From NCBI GenBank assembly GCA_020850375.1, contig JADZET010000349.1:1-17234 (forward strand): a stretch of 17,234 bases of DNA. The letters run 5' to 3'. This stretch comes from Phycisphaeraceae bacterium. GTDB taxonomy: Bacteria > Planctomycetota > Phycisphaerae > Phycisphaerales > Phycisphaeraceae. Of the stretch, positions 6,442-14,196 are shown in pieces. Position numbers and translations under genes: made by a program. The notes beneath the pieces were generated by a model, which saw only the letters and a program-made list of their open reading frames with translations, was not told where the DNA came from and made no database searches. The first letter of the stretch is position 1. The number at the start of each line of letters is the position of its first letter.

Positions 6442-8049
6442 CTACTCAACCCCCGCGTCGGGATCGGAGCTCTTGAGAAATTCCGGGAGCGTCCAGGGCG
6501 CCGTCTCGTCGTTCGCGGCCATCTGAGCCGCGGCCTGGCTCGCCGGCGTTCCCACGATCGATCGCCGCAGGCTCACCAGCCGGCCGAATGCCAGCTTCGG
6601 CTGCAGGTCCTCCGTCACCAGCCCCGACATCGGCAGCTCGATGTTCGGGTGGTCGATCACGTCGTGCCACGCCACCGACTCGACGAAGGGCTTGCTCAGG
6701 GTGATCTGCATCACCGCCTCGAGCCAGTGCGCCTGGACCAGCGGCGACCACGGCCGACGCCAGAACCCGCAGTCCGGGTCGACCGGTTTCTCCGGATCGA
6801 CGGCCACGATCATCGTCTCGTCCACCGGCTGGCTCGGCGCCGAGAGCACCACGTGCAGCGGCACGCCCAAAGCCGAGAAGTAATCGAGCAGGTGGCTGAT
6901 CTGCATCAGGTCCCGCGTGTACTGGCCCTCGACGGCCTGGCCCATCTGGATCTTGAGCACGAACCCGTCAATCTGCACCGCGCTCTGCACCAACAGGTCG
7001 GCGTACATCATCGGCGGGATCGACCGCGGGTTGCGGCTGAAGTATTCCCCGAAGGGCTGACGGATCTCGACGAGCACCTGCGCCGCCGGCGCCGTCTTGC
7101 GCAGCAGCAGCACCGCCATCCGCGTCAGGTCCAGGATCTGATCGAAGGTAAAGGGCAGGTGCGCGTTGAGGTGCAGCCCCGACACCACGTTCCACGCCGC
7201 CACCGCGTGCTTGTAGCGGTTGACCAGCCGCTCGGTGTGCTCGTAGAGCACGTCGCGGATCTGCGCGTACTGGTCCTCCCAGATGTAGATCCAGTCCGGC
7301 ATGACACCGGGCATGAAGCTGATGATCGGCCCGGCCATGATCGGCAACCGGTTGAGCGTGGCCCACTCGACCCACTGGTCCAGCGGGCCCCAGCGGTACT
7401 CGTCCTCGGCCGGCGCCAGCTCGCCCCAGGGCGTGGGCAGACGCACGTAGTCGAAGTTCACCGCCAGGCCGTTGCGCACCCGCTCGTGGACGGGCTCGAT
7501 CCCCACCCCGCAGCCGATCGGCAGCAGCGGCATGCCGCCGGACGACTTGCGCCGGTTGAGCAGGACCTCCGCGTGGGCCAGCGCCAGTTCCTCGCTGCCG
7601 TCGACCGCCGCGATCAGGCAGTCCCCCGCCAGCCGGTCGGCCTCGGCCGGGTTGACCGGGGCGGCGCACAGGGCGGCGATCATGAGCCTGCGTGCGAGCT
7701 CGAGGCGGAGCATGGCCGCGTGCTCGTCGGGCAGGTCGAACATGCCCCAGTCCTCGAGCTTGTTGTACAGCAGCATCAGCCGATGCCGGGCCAACTCGAG
7801 GTTGAGGATGTAGGGCTCGTCTCGCTCGGGCAACAGCGTCGTCTGGAGCGTCAGCGTGCCGCAGTCACCGACCGACCGCTGCAGGGACAGCGCCGCCACG
7901 CCCGCCTCGCGTTTGCGGCAGGTGATCATCCCCCCGCCGGACTCGATCTCCGCCCAGAGGCAGTTGCCGTCCGGCCCGATCATGCAGGCGTTGCGCAGCG
8001 GCACCTTCTTGACCGGCTTGCCGCCCTCGAATGTGAGAAATTTGAGCAT
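6442..8049 (-). CDS. GH10-like protein lacking catalytic glutamates (likely pseudoenzyme)
   Basis: Residues 195-500 follow the order of glycoside hydrolase family 10 (endo-xylanase) motifs. FDYVRLPTPWGELAP (199-213) takes the place of the NEMKW strand. IMAGPIISFMPGVMPDW (237-253) matches the GHTLVWHSQTPDW segment. AWNVVSGLH (285-293) matches WDVVNEA. GVPLHVVLSAP (395-405) matches GLPIHITELDI, and QAHWLEAVM to DLQPKLAFGRLV (439-492) matches the C-terminal barrel. The acid/base Glu is replaced by Gly291 and the nucleophile Glu by Leu402, so hydrolysis by the usual mechanism is unlikely. Residues 1-190 are an unrecognised N-terminal domain of beta strands then helices. No signal peptide is visible. 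I chose ATG 8049, since the longer frame to 8208 has non-coding composition. There is no Shine-Dalgarno. The ComEA-like gene follows two bases later. Confidence 0.8.
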   Translation of the reverse strand: MLKFLTFEGGKPVKKVPLRNACMIGPDGNCLWAEIESGGGMITCRKREAGVAALSLQRSVGDCGTLTLQTTLLPERDEPYILNLELARHRLMLLYNKLEDWGMFDLPDEHAAMLRLELARRLMIAALCAAPVNPAEADRLAGDCLIAAVDGSEELALAHAEVLLNRRKSSGGMPLLPIGCGVGIEPVHERVRNGLAVNFDYVRLPTPWGELAPAEDEYRWGPLDQWVEWATLNRLPIMAGPIISFMPGVMPDWIYIWEDQYAQIRDVLYEHTERLVNRYKHAVAAWNVVSGLHLNAHLPFTFDQILDLTRMAVLLLRKTAPAAQVLVEIRQPFGEYFSRNPRSIPPMMYADLLVQSAVQIDGFVLKIQMGQAVEGQYTRDLMQISHLLDYFSALGVPLHVVLSAPSQPVDETMIVAVDPEKPVDPDCGFWRRPWSPLVQAHWLEAVMQITLSKPFVESVAWHDVIDHPNIELPMSGLVTEDLQPKLAFGRLVSLRRSIVGTPASQAAAQMAANDETAPWTLPEFLKSSDPDAGVE

Positions 8050-8202
8050 GGTTGACGCACACAACACCGAAGCGGCCGGCCGGCGATGCCGGGCCCGCGT
8101 TCGGCCTGGGCTGGTGATTATGCCCGTCACGCTCGGGCAAGGCAATCGCCGCACCGCCTCACCCCCGGGGCACGTTCTGAATACACTCTCTTGTGCCTCG
8201 GC

Positions 8203-8208
8203 TATCAT
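8203..8208 (+). promoter_or_regulatory. Candidate -10 element TATCAT just before the GNAT start
   Basis: TATCAT matches the TATAAT consensus at five of six bases and ends eight bases before the ATG at 8217. Transcription from it would begin at or next to the start codon, giving a leaderless mRNA, which would fit the absence of a ribosome binding site. No good -35 is visible. Tentative. Confidence 0.22.
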
Positions 8209-8216
8209 GACGCCTC

Positions 8217-8726
8217 ATGATGCTTGGCCATGAAACTTCTATCAGCCTCCGGCCCGCGACCGCCGTTGATCTGCCCGTGGTCAACGACATCTACAACCAT
8301 TACGTCGGCCGCTCGACCTGCACCTACCAGACCGAGCCCGAGGCGATGGCGGACCGGGCGGCCTGGTTCACCGCACACGGCCCGGCCCACCCGATCATCG
8401 TCGCCGAGGCGTGCGGCCAGGTGGTCGGCTGGGGATCGCTCTCGCCTTACAAGCAGCGCCACGCCTACCGCTTCACCGTCGAGGACTCGATCTACGTCCG
8501 CCACGACATGCATCGACACGGCATCGGCTCAATCCTGCTGGCCAGGCTCATCGAACTGGCCCGGCAGCACGGGCATCACAGCATCATCGCCGTCATCGAC
8601 GGCGAGCAGGCCGCCAGCATCGCCCTGCACGAGCGGTTCGGGTTCACGCGCGTCTCGCACATGGTCGAGGTCGGCTACAAGTTCGACCGCTGGCTCGACG
8701 TCGTCGACCTTCAGCTCATGCTCTAG
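8217..8726 (+). CDS. GNAT N-acetyltransferase, phosphinothricin-acetyltransferase type
   Basis: This 169-residue protein has the GNAT fold for transferring acetyl from acetyl-CoA to an amino group. SLRPATAVDLPVVNDIYNHYV (10-30) with a Thr-x-Tyr-Gln-Thr segment at 36-39 is typical of the phosphinothricin/methionine-sulfoximine acetyltransferase (Pat/YncA) branch. IYVRHDMHRHGIGSILL (92-108) is the acetyl-CoA loop with R-x-G-x-G, and ASIALHERFGFTRV (133-146) is the conserved C-terminal motif. The natural substrate in this group is often methionine sulfoximine or another small amino compound; I cannot tell which. The ATG at 8217 is followed by a second ATG. It diverges from the GH10-like gene and is followed 21 bases later by the sulfatase gene, probably an operon. 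Confidence 0.92.
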   Translation: MMLGHETSISLRPATAVDLPVVNDIYNHYVGRSTCTYQTEPEAMADRAAWFTAHGPAHPIIVAEACGQVVGWGSLSPYKQRHAYRFTVEDSIYVRHDMHRHGIGSILLARLIELARQHGHHSIIAVIDGEQAASIALHERFGFTRVSHMVEVGYKFDRWLDVVDLQLML

Positions 8727-8747
8727 CCACTTGAACCAACACACGCC

Positions 8748-10061
8748 ATGGACGCACAACCCCGCAACATCCTCTTCGTCATCTGCCACGACCTCGGCCG
8801 CGAGCTCGGGTGCTACGGCGCGGGGGTGGACACACCGAACCTCGACCGATTCGCCGGCCGGGGCGTCCGCTGCAACGCCGCTTTCACGAACTCGCCCTGC
8901 TGCAGCCCCTCGCGCGGCACGATCCAGACCGGCCGGTACGCCCACCACAACGGGTTGATGGGGCTGGTCAACCAGGGCTGGTCCATGCCGCTGGCCGAAC
9001 GCACCCTCGTGGACCATTTCAACGATGCGGGATTCGAGACCATCCACACGGGCTTCCAGCACGAGCGGGCTAAGCACGCGCTCAATCGCTACTCGACGCA
9101 GCTCGCGCCCGACCACCGCAGCGAGGACGTCTTCGCCCGTGCCATCACCCACCTCGCCCAGCGCAAGGACCCTCGGCCGTTCTACATGAACCTCGGACTG
9201 CTCGAGGTGCACGAGTCGGGGTGGAGCAGCAAGGACCGTTTCGACCACGGCTCACGCTACGAAGCCTTTATGCCCGCGCTCGACGAGGTCCGCGTGCCGC
9301 CGTGGCTGCCGGATGTTGATCCGATCCGCCGCGAGATGCGCCGCTTCCGGGGGTGCATCCGGTTCATGGACCACCACTTCGCCACGCTGGTCGAAGGCCT
9401 GGACCGTCTGGGCCTGGCCGAGAACACGCTGGTGGTCTTCGCCACCGACCACGGCATCAGCGGCATCCGCAGCAAGAGCACGCTCTATGACCACGGCGTC
9501 GAGGTCGCTTTGATGCTGCGCGGCCCGGGCGTGCGACCCGGCACGGTGGTGAACGACCTGCTCCAGACGGTCGACATCGCCCCGACGCTCCTCGAGGCCG
9601 TGGGCGTGGACATCCCGGCGGGGATCGACGGACGATCCTTCTGGCCGCGCCTGACCGGTGGGGAGTATCGTCCGCACGAGATGATCTTCACGGAGCGAAA
9701 TTATCACGGCGGGTTCGATCCCATGCGGGCGGTGCGTACACGACGCTACCACTACATCCGCAACTTCGCCGACGCGCCCAAGTGGCAGTGGCTCCCGGGG
9801 GAGGTCGAGCGATTTAACGAGCGGTATGAGGCTTGGTACAACGACCTGTGGCCGCCGCTGTCCAAGCCCCGGCCGGCGGAGGAACTCTACGACGTCACGG
9901 CCGACCCCCACGAGACGAGGAACCTGGCTGACGACCCAGCCCTAGCCGTCATCCGCCGCGACCTGGCCGCCGCCGTCGATCGCTGGATGGTCGAGACCGA
10001 CGACCCGCTGCTGCAAGGCCCCATCCCCGACCGCCTGCATCCGCACCCGGCGATCACCTGA
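8748..10061 (+). CDS. Sulfatase (heparan N-sulfatase-like), no signal peptide
   Basis: This 437-residue type I sulfatase hydrolyses a sulfate ester or sulfamate. The formylglycine motif is CSPSRGTIQTGRYAHHNGL (from Cys52), preceded by another Cys51. The first metal-binding strand is NILFVICHDLGRELGCYG (7-24), the SGSH-like form with HD at 14-15. TDHG (233-236) supplies a second pair of metal ligands, and SKSTLYDHG (242-250) holds the conserved Lys243. LYDVTADPHETRNLA (380-394) is the usual C-terminal block. Cysteine must be converted to formylglycine by a separate enzyme that is not in this window. Most sulfatases of this kind are exported, yet this one starts directly at the core and the in-frame upstream stop (8724-8726, the GNAT stop) rules out a longer start. 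No Shine-Dalgarno is seen. It probably shares a transcript with the GNAT gene. Confidence 0.93.
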   Translation: MDAQPRNILFVICHDLGRELGCYGAGVDTPNLDRFAGRGVRCNAAFTNSPCCSPSRGTIQTGRYAHHNGLMGLVNQGWSMPLAERTLVDHFNDAGFETIHTGFQHERAKHALNRYSTQLAPDHRSEDVFARAITHLAQRKDPRPFYMNLGLLEVHESGWSSKDRFDHGSRYEAFMPALDEVRVPPWLPDVDPIRREMRRFRGCIRFMDHHFATLVEGLDRLGLAENTLVVFATDHGISGIRSKSTLYDHGVEVALMLRGPGVRPGTVVNDLLQTVDIAPTLLEAVGVDIPAGIDGRSFWPRLTGGEYRPHEMIFTERNYHGGFDPMRAVRTRRYHYIRNFADAPKWQWLPGEVERFNERYEAWYNDLWPPLSKPRPAEELYDVTADPHETRNLADDPALAVIRRDLAAAVDRWMVETDDPLLQGPIPDRLHPHPAIT

Positions 10062-10130
10062 TCATTCAAGAAAAGCCGCCGATATTCTAAAAAACTCCGT
10101 GGTAGGTCTGCGCCCCAGGCGATCATGAGA

Positions 10131-10136
10131 TATACT
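10131..10136 (+). promoter_or_regulatory. Candidate -10 element TATACT before the PEP-CTERM gene
   Basis: TATACT fits the -10 consensus at five of six bases and would give a leader of about 97 bases. No convincing -35 is 16-18 bases upstream. The leader contains two mutually exclusive stems (GAGGG 10169-10173 with CCCTC 10187-10191, and GCGGCC 10175-10180 with GGCCGC 10195-10200), which might be an mRNA control structure or chance. Tentative. Confidence 0.25.
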
Positions 10137-10239
10137 GGTTTTGTGATTTTGCATCGGGTCGTGCCGTCGAGGGTGCGGCCACTGCCCCCTCTCGGGCCGC
10201 GTTGTTAAGACTCGTCATCTTCAGAAGGAGGAGAAAGCC

Positions 10240-11022
10240 ATGTCGATCCGTGTCCCCGTCCCGCGTCTGACCGTCCTGCTCGCGGCCGTCTGTCTGTGGG
10301 CTGGGCCCGTCGCCGCCCAGTACATCGTCACAAAATCGGTCGAGTTCGACGCCAACACCACGGACCTGCACATCTCAGCCGGAGGGGTGATCACCAGCGT
10401 CACCACCGACCCGCCGACCGACAGCCAGACGCTGCACCAGGACCTGATCGGCAACGCCAACAGTTGGTCCGGCGCCTGGAACAGTCCGCCGAAGCCTCAG
10501 GGCGGCAAGGTCAAGCTGACCATCAAGGCGGCCGACAGCATCAAGGGCACGATCCTTGTGCAGAAAACGACCACGGGCGCATTGACCGAGCCGACCAGCT
10601 ATGACGATGATATCCCCGTGGGGTACACGCAGACCCACGGCGACCCCATGATCGAGCTGTTCTTCGCGAATCATGGCGACCAGCCGGTGAGCGTCACAAA
10701 CATCACGCTGACGGTGCTGACCGATCTGTCCCTGCTCGAGTCCGATGCGTGGGAGACGGCCGTGGGCACGGACTACAGCTTCCCGGACGGCATGGTGGCG
10801 GCCGATTCGGTCGTCTCCTGGAACGCCGATCCGATCTCGTGGATCAGCGCAGACGCCACCGACTGGATCCGCGTCAGCGCGGACATCGACGGCGAAACGA
10901 CGCTCTCGGCCACGCTGGTCAAAGTCCCCGAGCCTACCGCGCTGACGCTGCTGGCCATTGGCGGACTGGCGCTGCCCGGGCGGGCGCGCCGCCGGCAGCT
11001 CGGATGCGGGCGGGTGGAGTGA
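10240..11022 (+). CDS. Secreted PEP-CTERM sorted protein
   Basis: This 260-residue protein has an N-terminal signal peptide (hydrophobic residues 10-22, likely cleavage after Ala26 in VAAQ). Near the C terminus is a PEP-CTERM tail: VPEP at 229-232, a hydrophobic helix TALTLLAIGGLAL at 233-245, and an Arg-rich end GRARRRQ. PEP-CTERM proteins are processed by an exosortase and placed in or released from the outer envelope; no exosortase is in the window. The central 200 residues are Thr/Val/Asp-rich and beta-strand-like, with no family I can name. The ATG at 10240 has AAGGAGG eight bases before it, an unusually strong site for this window, so expression may be high. Eight residues beyond the Arg cluster (LGCGRVE end) are slightly longer than usual. 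It sits alone after the sulfatase and converges on the 154-residue hypothetical. Confidence 0.88.
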   Translation: MSIRVPVPRLTVLLAAVCLWAGPVAAQYIVTKSVEFDANTTDLHISAGGVITSVTTDPPTDSQTLHQDLIGNANSWSGAWNSPPKPQGGKVKLTIKAADSIKGTILVQKTTTGALTEPTSYDDDIPVGYTQTHGDPMIELFFANHGDQPVSVTNITLTVLTDLSLLESDAWETAVGTDYSFPDGMVAADSVVSWNADPISWISADATDWIRVSADIDGETTLSATLVKVPEPTALTLLAIGGLALPGRARRRQLGCGRVE

Positions 11023-11057
11023 GCGTGATCGTCTCTTGACGGCGGCGGACCACTTGT

Positions 11058-11522
11058 TCAGCGAATCTTCCGGGGGTGGATGTTGGCCAGGCAGACGCTG
11101 AACCCCTCCTCGGGCCCCTCGATCATGGCGCAGTCTTCCGGGCCGACGAGGTGGATGGTGTGGGTCTCGCCGGGGTGGATGAATTTCTCGCGCCAGATGT
11201 TCGTGCCGCGCTTCCACTCGATGATCAGGGCCAGACCGCTGACGCCGGTGACCTGCATCTGGTCAGCCCAGGGACCCATGTAGGGGTAGAGGATCTGGCC
11301 GTCGAGGGAGTAGACGGTCCTTGAATGCTCCTTCTGACGCGCGTTGGATTCGTAGGCGACCCAGGCGGGCCAGACGATCGCCGAGCCGAGCCAGTCCCCG
11401 GCCTTGAGGCCGGGCACGTTGCAGACCCAGCGGGCCTGGACGGCCGCAACGGGGTTACAGGTCAGGGGGTCTGTGCCCTGGGGCGTGATGGAACCGACCG
11501 ATGCGGCGGCGGGATTTGACAT
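11058..11522 (-). CDS. Hypothetical protein, 154 aa, beta-rich
   Basis: I do not recognise this protein. It has no signal peptide or membrane segment. Residues 28-150 alternate hydrophobic and polar residues and include WPAWVAYESN (51-60), RTVYSLDGQILYPYMGPWADQM (68-89, split here only for description) and FIHPGETHTIHLVGPEDC (115-131), which suggests a small beta-sandwich. The longer frame up to 11636 adds residues of shadow-like composition, so I chose ATG 11522, which has GGAG about ten bases upstream. Codons are G/C-ending as in neighbours. It converges on the PEP-CTERM gene with a 35-base gap and no clear terminator between them. Function unknown. Confidence 0.75.
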   Translation of the reverse strand: MSNPAAASVGSITPQGTDPLTCNPVAAVQARWVCNVPGLKAGDWLGSAIVWPAWVAYESNARQKEHSRTVYSLDGQILYPYMGPWADQMQVTGVSGLALIIEWKRGTNIWREKFIHPGETHTIHLVGPEDCAMIEGPEEGFSVCLANIHPRKIR

Positions 11523-11716
11523 GGACAAATAGCTCCGTGGTCCTGAACATCTGCGACCGCAGGATGCCGACAAGCTACCCGGCCCCACGCCAACGGACAA
11601 AATCGGCCGCTTGACGACAATCCAACCCGTCGTCATGGCAAGATTTGTCGGGTTTGGCCGCAGTAGCCCCGGGCTCTAAACACTGTTGAGGGCAGAAGAA
11701 CGCCTGCTCTTTACGC

Positions 11717-11745
11717 TTGACGCTTGATTTAACTGCCGATAGATT
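11717..11745 (+). promoter_or_regulatory. Candidate sigma-70 promoter upstream of the HEAT-repeat gene
   Basis: TTGACG (11717-11722, five of six -35 bases) is followed after exactly 17 bases by TAGATT (11740-11745, four of six -10 bases). The leader to the HEAT-repeat start would be about 175 bases and would include the small stem at 11808-11820 and the C-rich repeat. Confidence 0.38.
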
Positions 11746-11860
11746 GCCCGTTAACGATCGGCTTCCCCCCACCGAACGCCCGAGCTTCCCACAAGTCCCG
11801 GAATCTTCTGGAGTTTCCAGGGTTTTTCGGAACCGTCCCTGAAGCCCTCGGGCCCGGCTA

Positions 11861-11906
11861 CCCCCGGCCCCCCGGATCCCCGGACCCCCGGACCCCGGAT
11901 GCCCCG
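11861..11906 (+). repeat. C-rich tandem repeat with unit CCCCGGA(N), about six copies
   Basis: The block contains about six copies of CCCCGG or CCCCGGA, each seven to eight bases long, immediately upstream of the HEAT-repeat gene start. The last copy ends about ten bases before the GGAG ribosome binding site. The repeat could form structure in the mRNA leader, or have arisen by slippage. Confidence 0.6.
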
Positions 11907-11927
11907 GCCTTCTTCGGAGTGGACCTC

Positions 11928-14123
11928 ATGCTCAATCGCACGCGATCACGCTGGATCGTCGGCGCCGTTGCCCTGATGTCGGTCCTGCTGTGCACCTCCG
12001 GCCGCGCCCAGACCGACGCCGTCATGAGCGCCTCGGCCGGCGAGGCTCAGACCCACGACGTCGCCCAGCTCTGGGACGACTTCAACCACTACGTCCTGGT
12101 CGCCCGCCCCGAGCTCGCCGCCGCCGCGGCCGAGGCCCTGGTCAACCTCGGCCAGCCCGACGCCCTGCTCGACGCCGTCGAGGCCAGCCGTTTCACCGAC
12201 TACCAGGGCGTCCTGGCCCGGGCCGTCAAGGTCGACTCGCTCCGGCAGGCCGCCCTCGACCTCGACGCATACCTCAACAAGGCCATCCTCGCCCGCGCCC
12301 GCGACCCGCAGCGCCTCCGCGACGCCGTGATGCGTCTGGCCCAGGGCAGCCGGGCCCGCTCGCGCGCCATCGAGGTGCTGCGCGAAGCCGCCCAGTTCGC
12401 CGCCCCGATCCTCCTCGAGTCCCTCCGCCAGCAGGAGCACCCCGAGCTGCGCCCCTACGTCACCGGCGCCATCGTCGAGGTAGGCGTCCCGCTGGTCTAC
12501 CCCCTCGGTGAATCGCTGGCCGGCCTCGACGCGGCCAATCTCTCACTGGTCGCCCAGGCCCTGGCCGAGATCGGCCACCCCCGCGCCCTGCCCTATCTCA
12601 AGGCCCTGCTCGAGGACCCTAAGACCGACGCCGGGGCCCGCCAGATTGTCGACGTGGCCTACCGCCGCATCCTCGCCCGCACCTCCGCCCCCGACCAGCC
12701 GGCCGCCCGCCTGTTCCTGGAGCTGGCCTCCAACTACGGCGCTCTCGTCGAAAGCCATCAGGCCCAGCCCGGCTTCGACCCCAAGACCAACGCCGGCATC
12801 GTCTGGGAGTTCACTCCCGCCACCGGACTGGTCGAGGTCCGCGTGCCCGGCTCAATCTTTGGCGACGTCCTGGCCATGCGGGCCGCGCGTAAGGCCCTGA
12901 GCCTCGAGCCCAACCTCGACCCGGCCCTGAGCCTCTGGCTCGCTTCGAACCTCCGCCGAGAGAACTCGCTCGGGGCGGATGAGACCGATCCCACCTACCG
13001 CGAGCCCCAACCCCCGAGCTATTACCTGAGCATGGCCGGCCCGCTCCGCCAGGCCGATGTCCTGGCCCGCGCCCTGGCTTCGAAGGATGCCGAACTGGCC
13101 CTCGACGCCATCCGCGGCCTCGACGCCACGGCCGGCACAAGCACCCTGGCGACCAACCCCGACGTCCTGCAGCCGCTGCTCGACGCCATGGCCTCCCCCG
13201 ACCGTCGCGTCCGCTACGAGGCCGCCTTCGCCTTGACCAAGGCCCGACCGGAAGAGCCGTTCAACGGCTCGTTCCGCGTCACTCCCGTCCTGGCCGAGGC
13301 TGTCCGCCAGACCAGCCAGCGCCACGCCATGGTCGTCGCACCCGCTGACACGCTCAACACCCTGATCGATCTCGCCCGCGGCCTGGGCTACGACCCGGTG
13401 GGCGGCTCGTCCTACCCCGCCATGGCCGACGAGATCACTGCGCTGTCCGGCATCGACCTGATCATCTGCGGCCTGAGCCCCGCCGAGACTGAGGGCCTCT
13501 ACCAAGTCGTCCGTCAGCACTACAAGCTCAGCAACGCCCCCATGGTCGTCGTCGCCCAGCCGACCGACCTGCCCGAGCTCAACCGCCAGTTCGACCAGGT
13601 CAAGGGCGTGATGCTCTCGACCTTCGACACCGACGTGCAGAAGCTCCAGGACGCCATCACCCCGCAGATGGCGGCCTACGCCGGGCCCGCGATGGCCGCG
13701 GACGAGGCCCTCAACTACGCCCTGACCGCCCTGGGCCTGCTCCGCGAGGTGGCCCTGACGCGCGGCAACGTCTTTAACGTCTCCGAGGCCGAGTCCTCCC
13801 TGCTCCAGTGCCTGACCGACTCGCGGGCCCAGGTCGTTTCTTCCTCGGCGGCCGTCTTGGCCCTGATCAAGGACGCCCAGGCCCAGCGAGCCCTGGCCGA
13901 CGTGGCCCTGGACAGCCGTCTGCCCGACGACCTGCGCGTGGCCCTGCTCGGCAGCCTGGCCCAGTCGGCGGAGTACTTCGGCAACCAGCTCACCCCCGGC
14001 CAGCAGGACCGCGTGCTCGAGCTGGTCCAGACCAGCCAAGGCGACCTGGCCCTCGCCGCCGCCCGCGCCCACGGCGCCCTGACGCTGCCGACGAGCAACC
14101 TTGTCAAGATGCTCAACCAATAA
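11928..14123 (+). CDS. Exported HEAT-repeat protein with an embedded receiver-like domain
   Basis: This 731-residue protein begins with a signal peptide: RTRSRW, a hydrophobic stretch 10-22, and likely cleavage at GRAQ near residue 28. Residues 43-250 and 380-442 are helical HEAT-like repeats (PILLESLRQQEHPELRPYV, PYLKALLEDPKTDAGARQI, LLDAMASPDRRVRYEAAFAL), and 318-342 reads like one TPR. Residues 466-578 form an alpha/beta domain like a response-regulator receiver (AMVVAPADTLNTLIDLARG, DLIICGLSPAETEGLYQVV, APMVVVAQP, GVMLSTFD), but the phosphoacceptor Asp position seems to be Gly515. HEAT repeats resume at 590-725. HEAT scaffolds hold protein partners; here probably in the periplasm. I chose ATG 11928, with GGAG eight bases upstream, over GTG 11919. 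The gene ends at a strong terminator. Function unknown. Confidence 0.88.
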   Translation: MLNRTRSRWIVGAVALMSVLLCTSGRAQTDAVMSASAGEAQTHDVAQLWDDFNHYVLVARPELAAAAAEALVNLGQPDALLDAVEASRFTDYQGVLARAVKVDSLRQAALDLDAYLNKAILARARDPQRLRDAVMRLAQGSRARSRAIEVLREAAQFAAPILLESLRQQEHPELRPYVTGAIVEVGVPLVYPLGESLAGLDAANLSLVAQALAEIGHPRALPYLKALLEDPKTDAGARQIVDVAYRRILARTSAPDQPAARLFLELASNYGALVESHQAQPGFDPKTNAGIVWEFTPATGLVEVRVPGSIFGDVLAMRAARKALSLEPNLDPALSLWLASNLRRENSLGADETDPTYREPQPPSYYLSMAGPLRQADVLARALASKDAELALDAIRGLDATAGTSTLATNPDVLQPLLDAMASPDRRVRYEAAFALTKARPEEPFNGSFRVTPVLAEAVRQTSQRHAMVVAPADTLNTLIDLARGLGYDPVGGSSYPAMADEITALSGIDLIICGLSPAETEGLYQVVRQHYKLSNAPMVVVAQPTDLPELNRQFDQVKGVMLSTFDTDVQKLQDAITPQMAAYAGPAMAADEALNYALTALGLLREVALTRGNVFNVSEAESSLLQCLTDSRAQVVSSSAAVLALIKDAQAQRALADVALDSRLPDDLRVALLGSLAQSAEYFGNQLTPGQQDRVLELVQTSQGDLALAAARAHGALTLPTSNLVKMLNQ

Positions 14124-14149
14124 TCACCCGGCTCCTCGATTGAAACACA

Positions 14150-14177
14150 AAACGCCCTGTTCCCAGGGCGTTTTTTT
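14150..14177 (+). terminator. Strong intrinsic terminator between convergent genes
   Basis: ACGCCCTG (14152-14159), loop TTCC, CAGGGCGT (14164-14171), then seven T on the plus strand. The stem is perfect. On the minus strand the same hairpin is followed by only four T, so it probably also ends the recN-dus transcript, less efficiently. Confidence 0.92.
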
Positions 14178-14196
14178 CTGCCTCTGATTCCAGTCT

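Larger units (their letters stand above)
11523..11927. other. Intergenic region with promoter candidate and C-rich repeat
   Basis: This stretch separates the divergent 154-residue hypothetical (minus) and the HEAT-repeat gene (plus). It holds no credible gene; the minus ORFs there have shadow composition. It contains the TTGACG/TAGATT promoter candidate at 11717-11745, a small stem CTGGA/TCCAG at 11808-11820 followed by a T-rich stretch, an inverted GACGAC/GTCGTC pair near 11613-11634, and the CCCCGGA repeat at 11861-11906. I see nothing else. Confidence 0.7.

Noticed and set aside
6334..8055. Long plus-strand ORF of 573 residues
   Set aside because: Arg/His/Val-rich shadow of the GH10-like gene on the other strand; no domain is recognisable.
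8050..8208. N-terminal extension of the GH10-like protein up to 8208
   Set aside because: The added 53 residues are Arg/Pro-rich and unlike coding sequence; ATG 8049 fits the start of a regular domain.
8529..9248. Minus-strand ORF of 239 residues
   Set aside because: Antisense shadow of the GNAT and sulfatase genes, Glu/Val/Asp-rich with no motif.
12852..14120. Long minus-strand ORF of 422 residues
   Set aside because: Gly/Val/Gln/His-rich antisense shadow of the HEAT-repeat gene.
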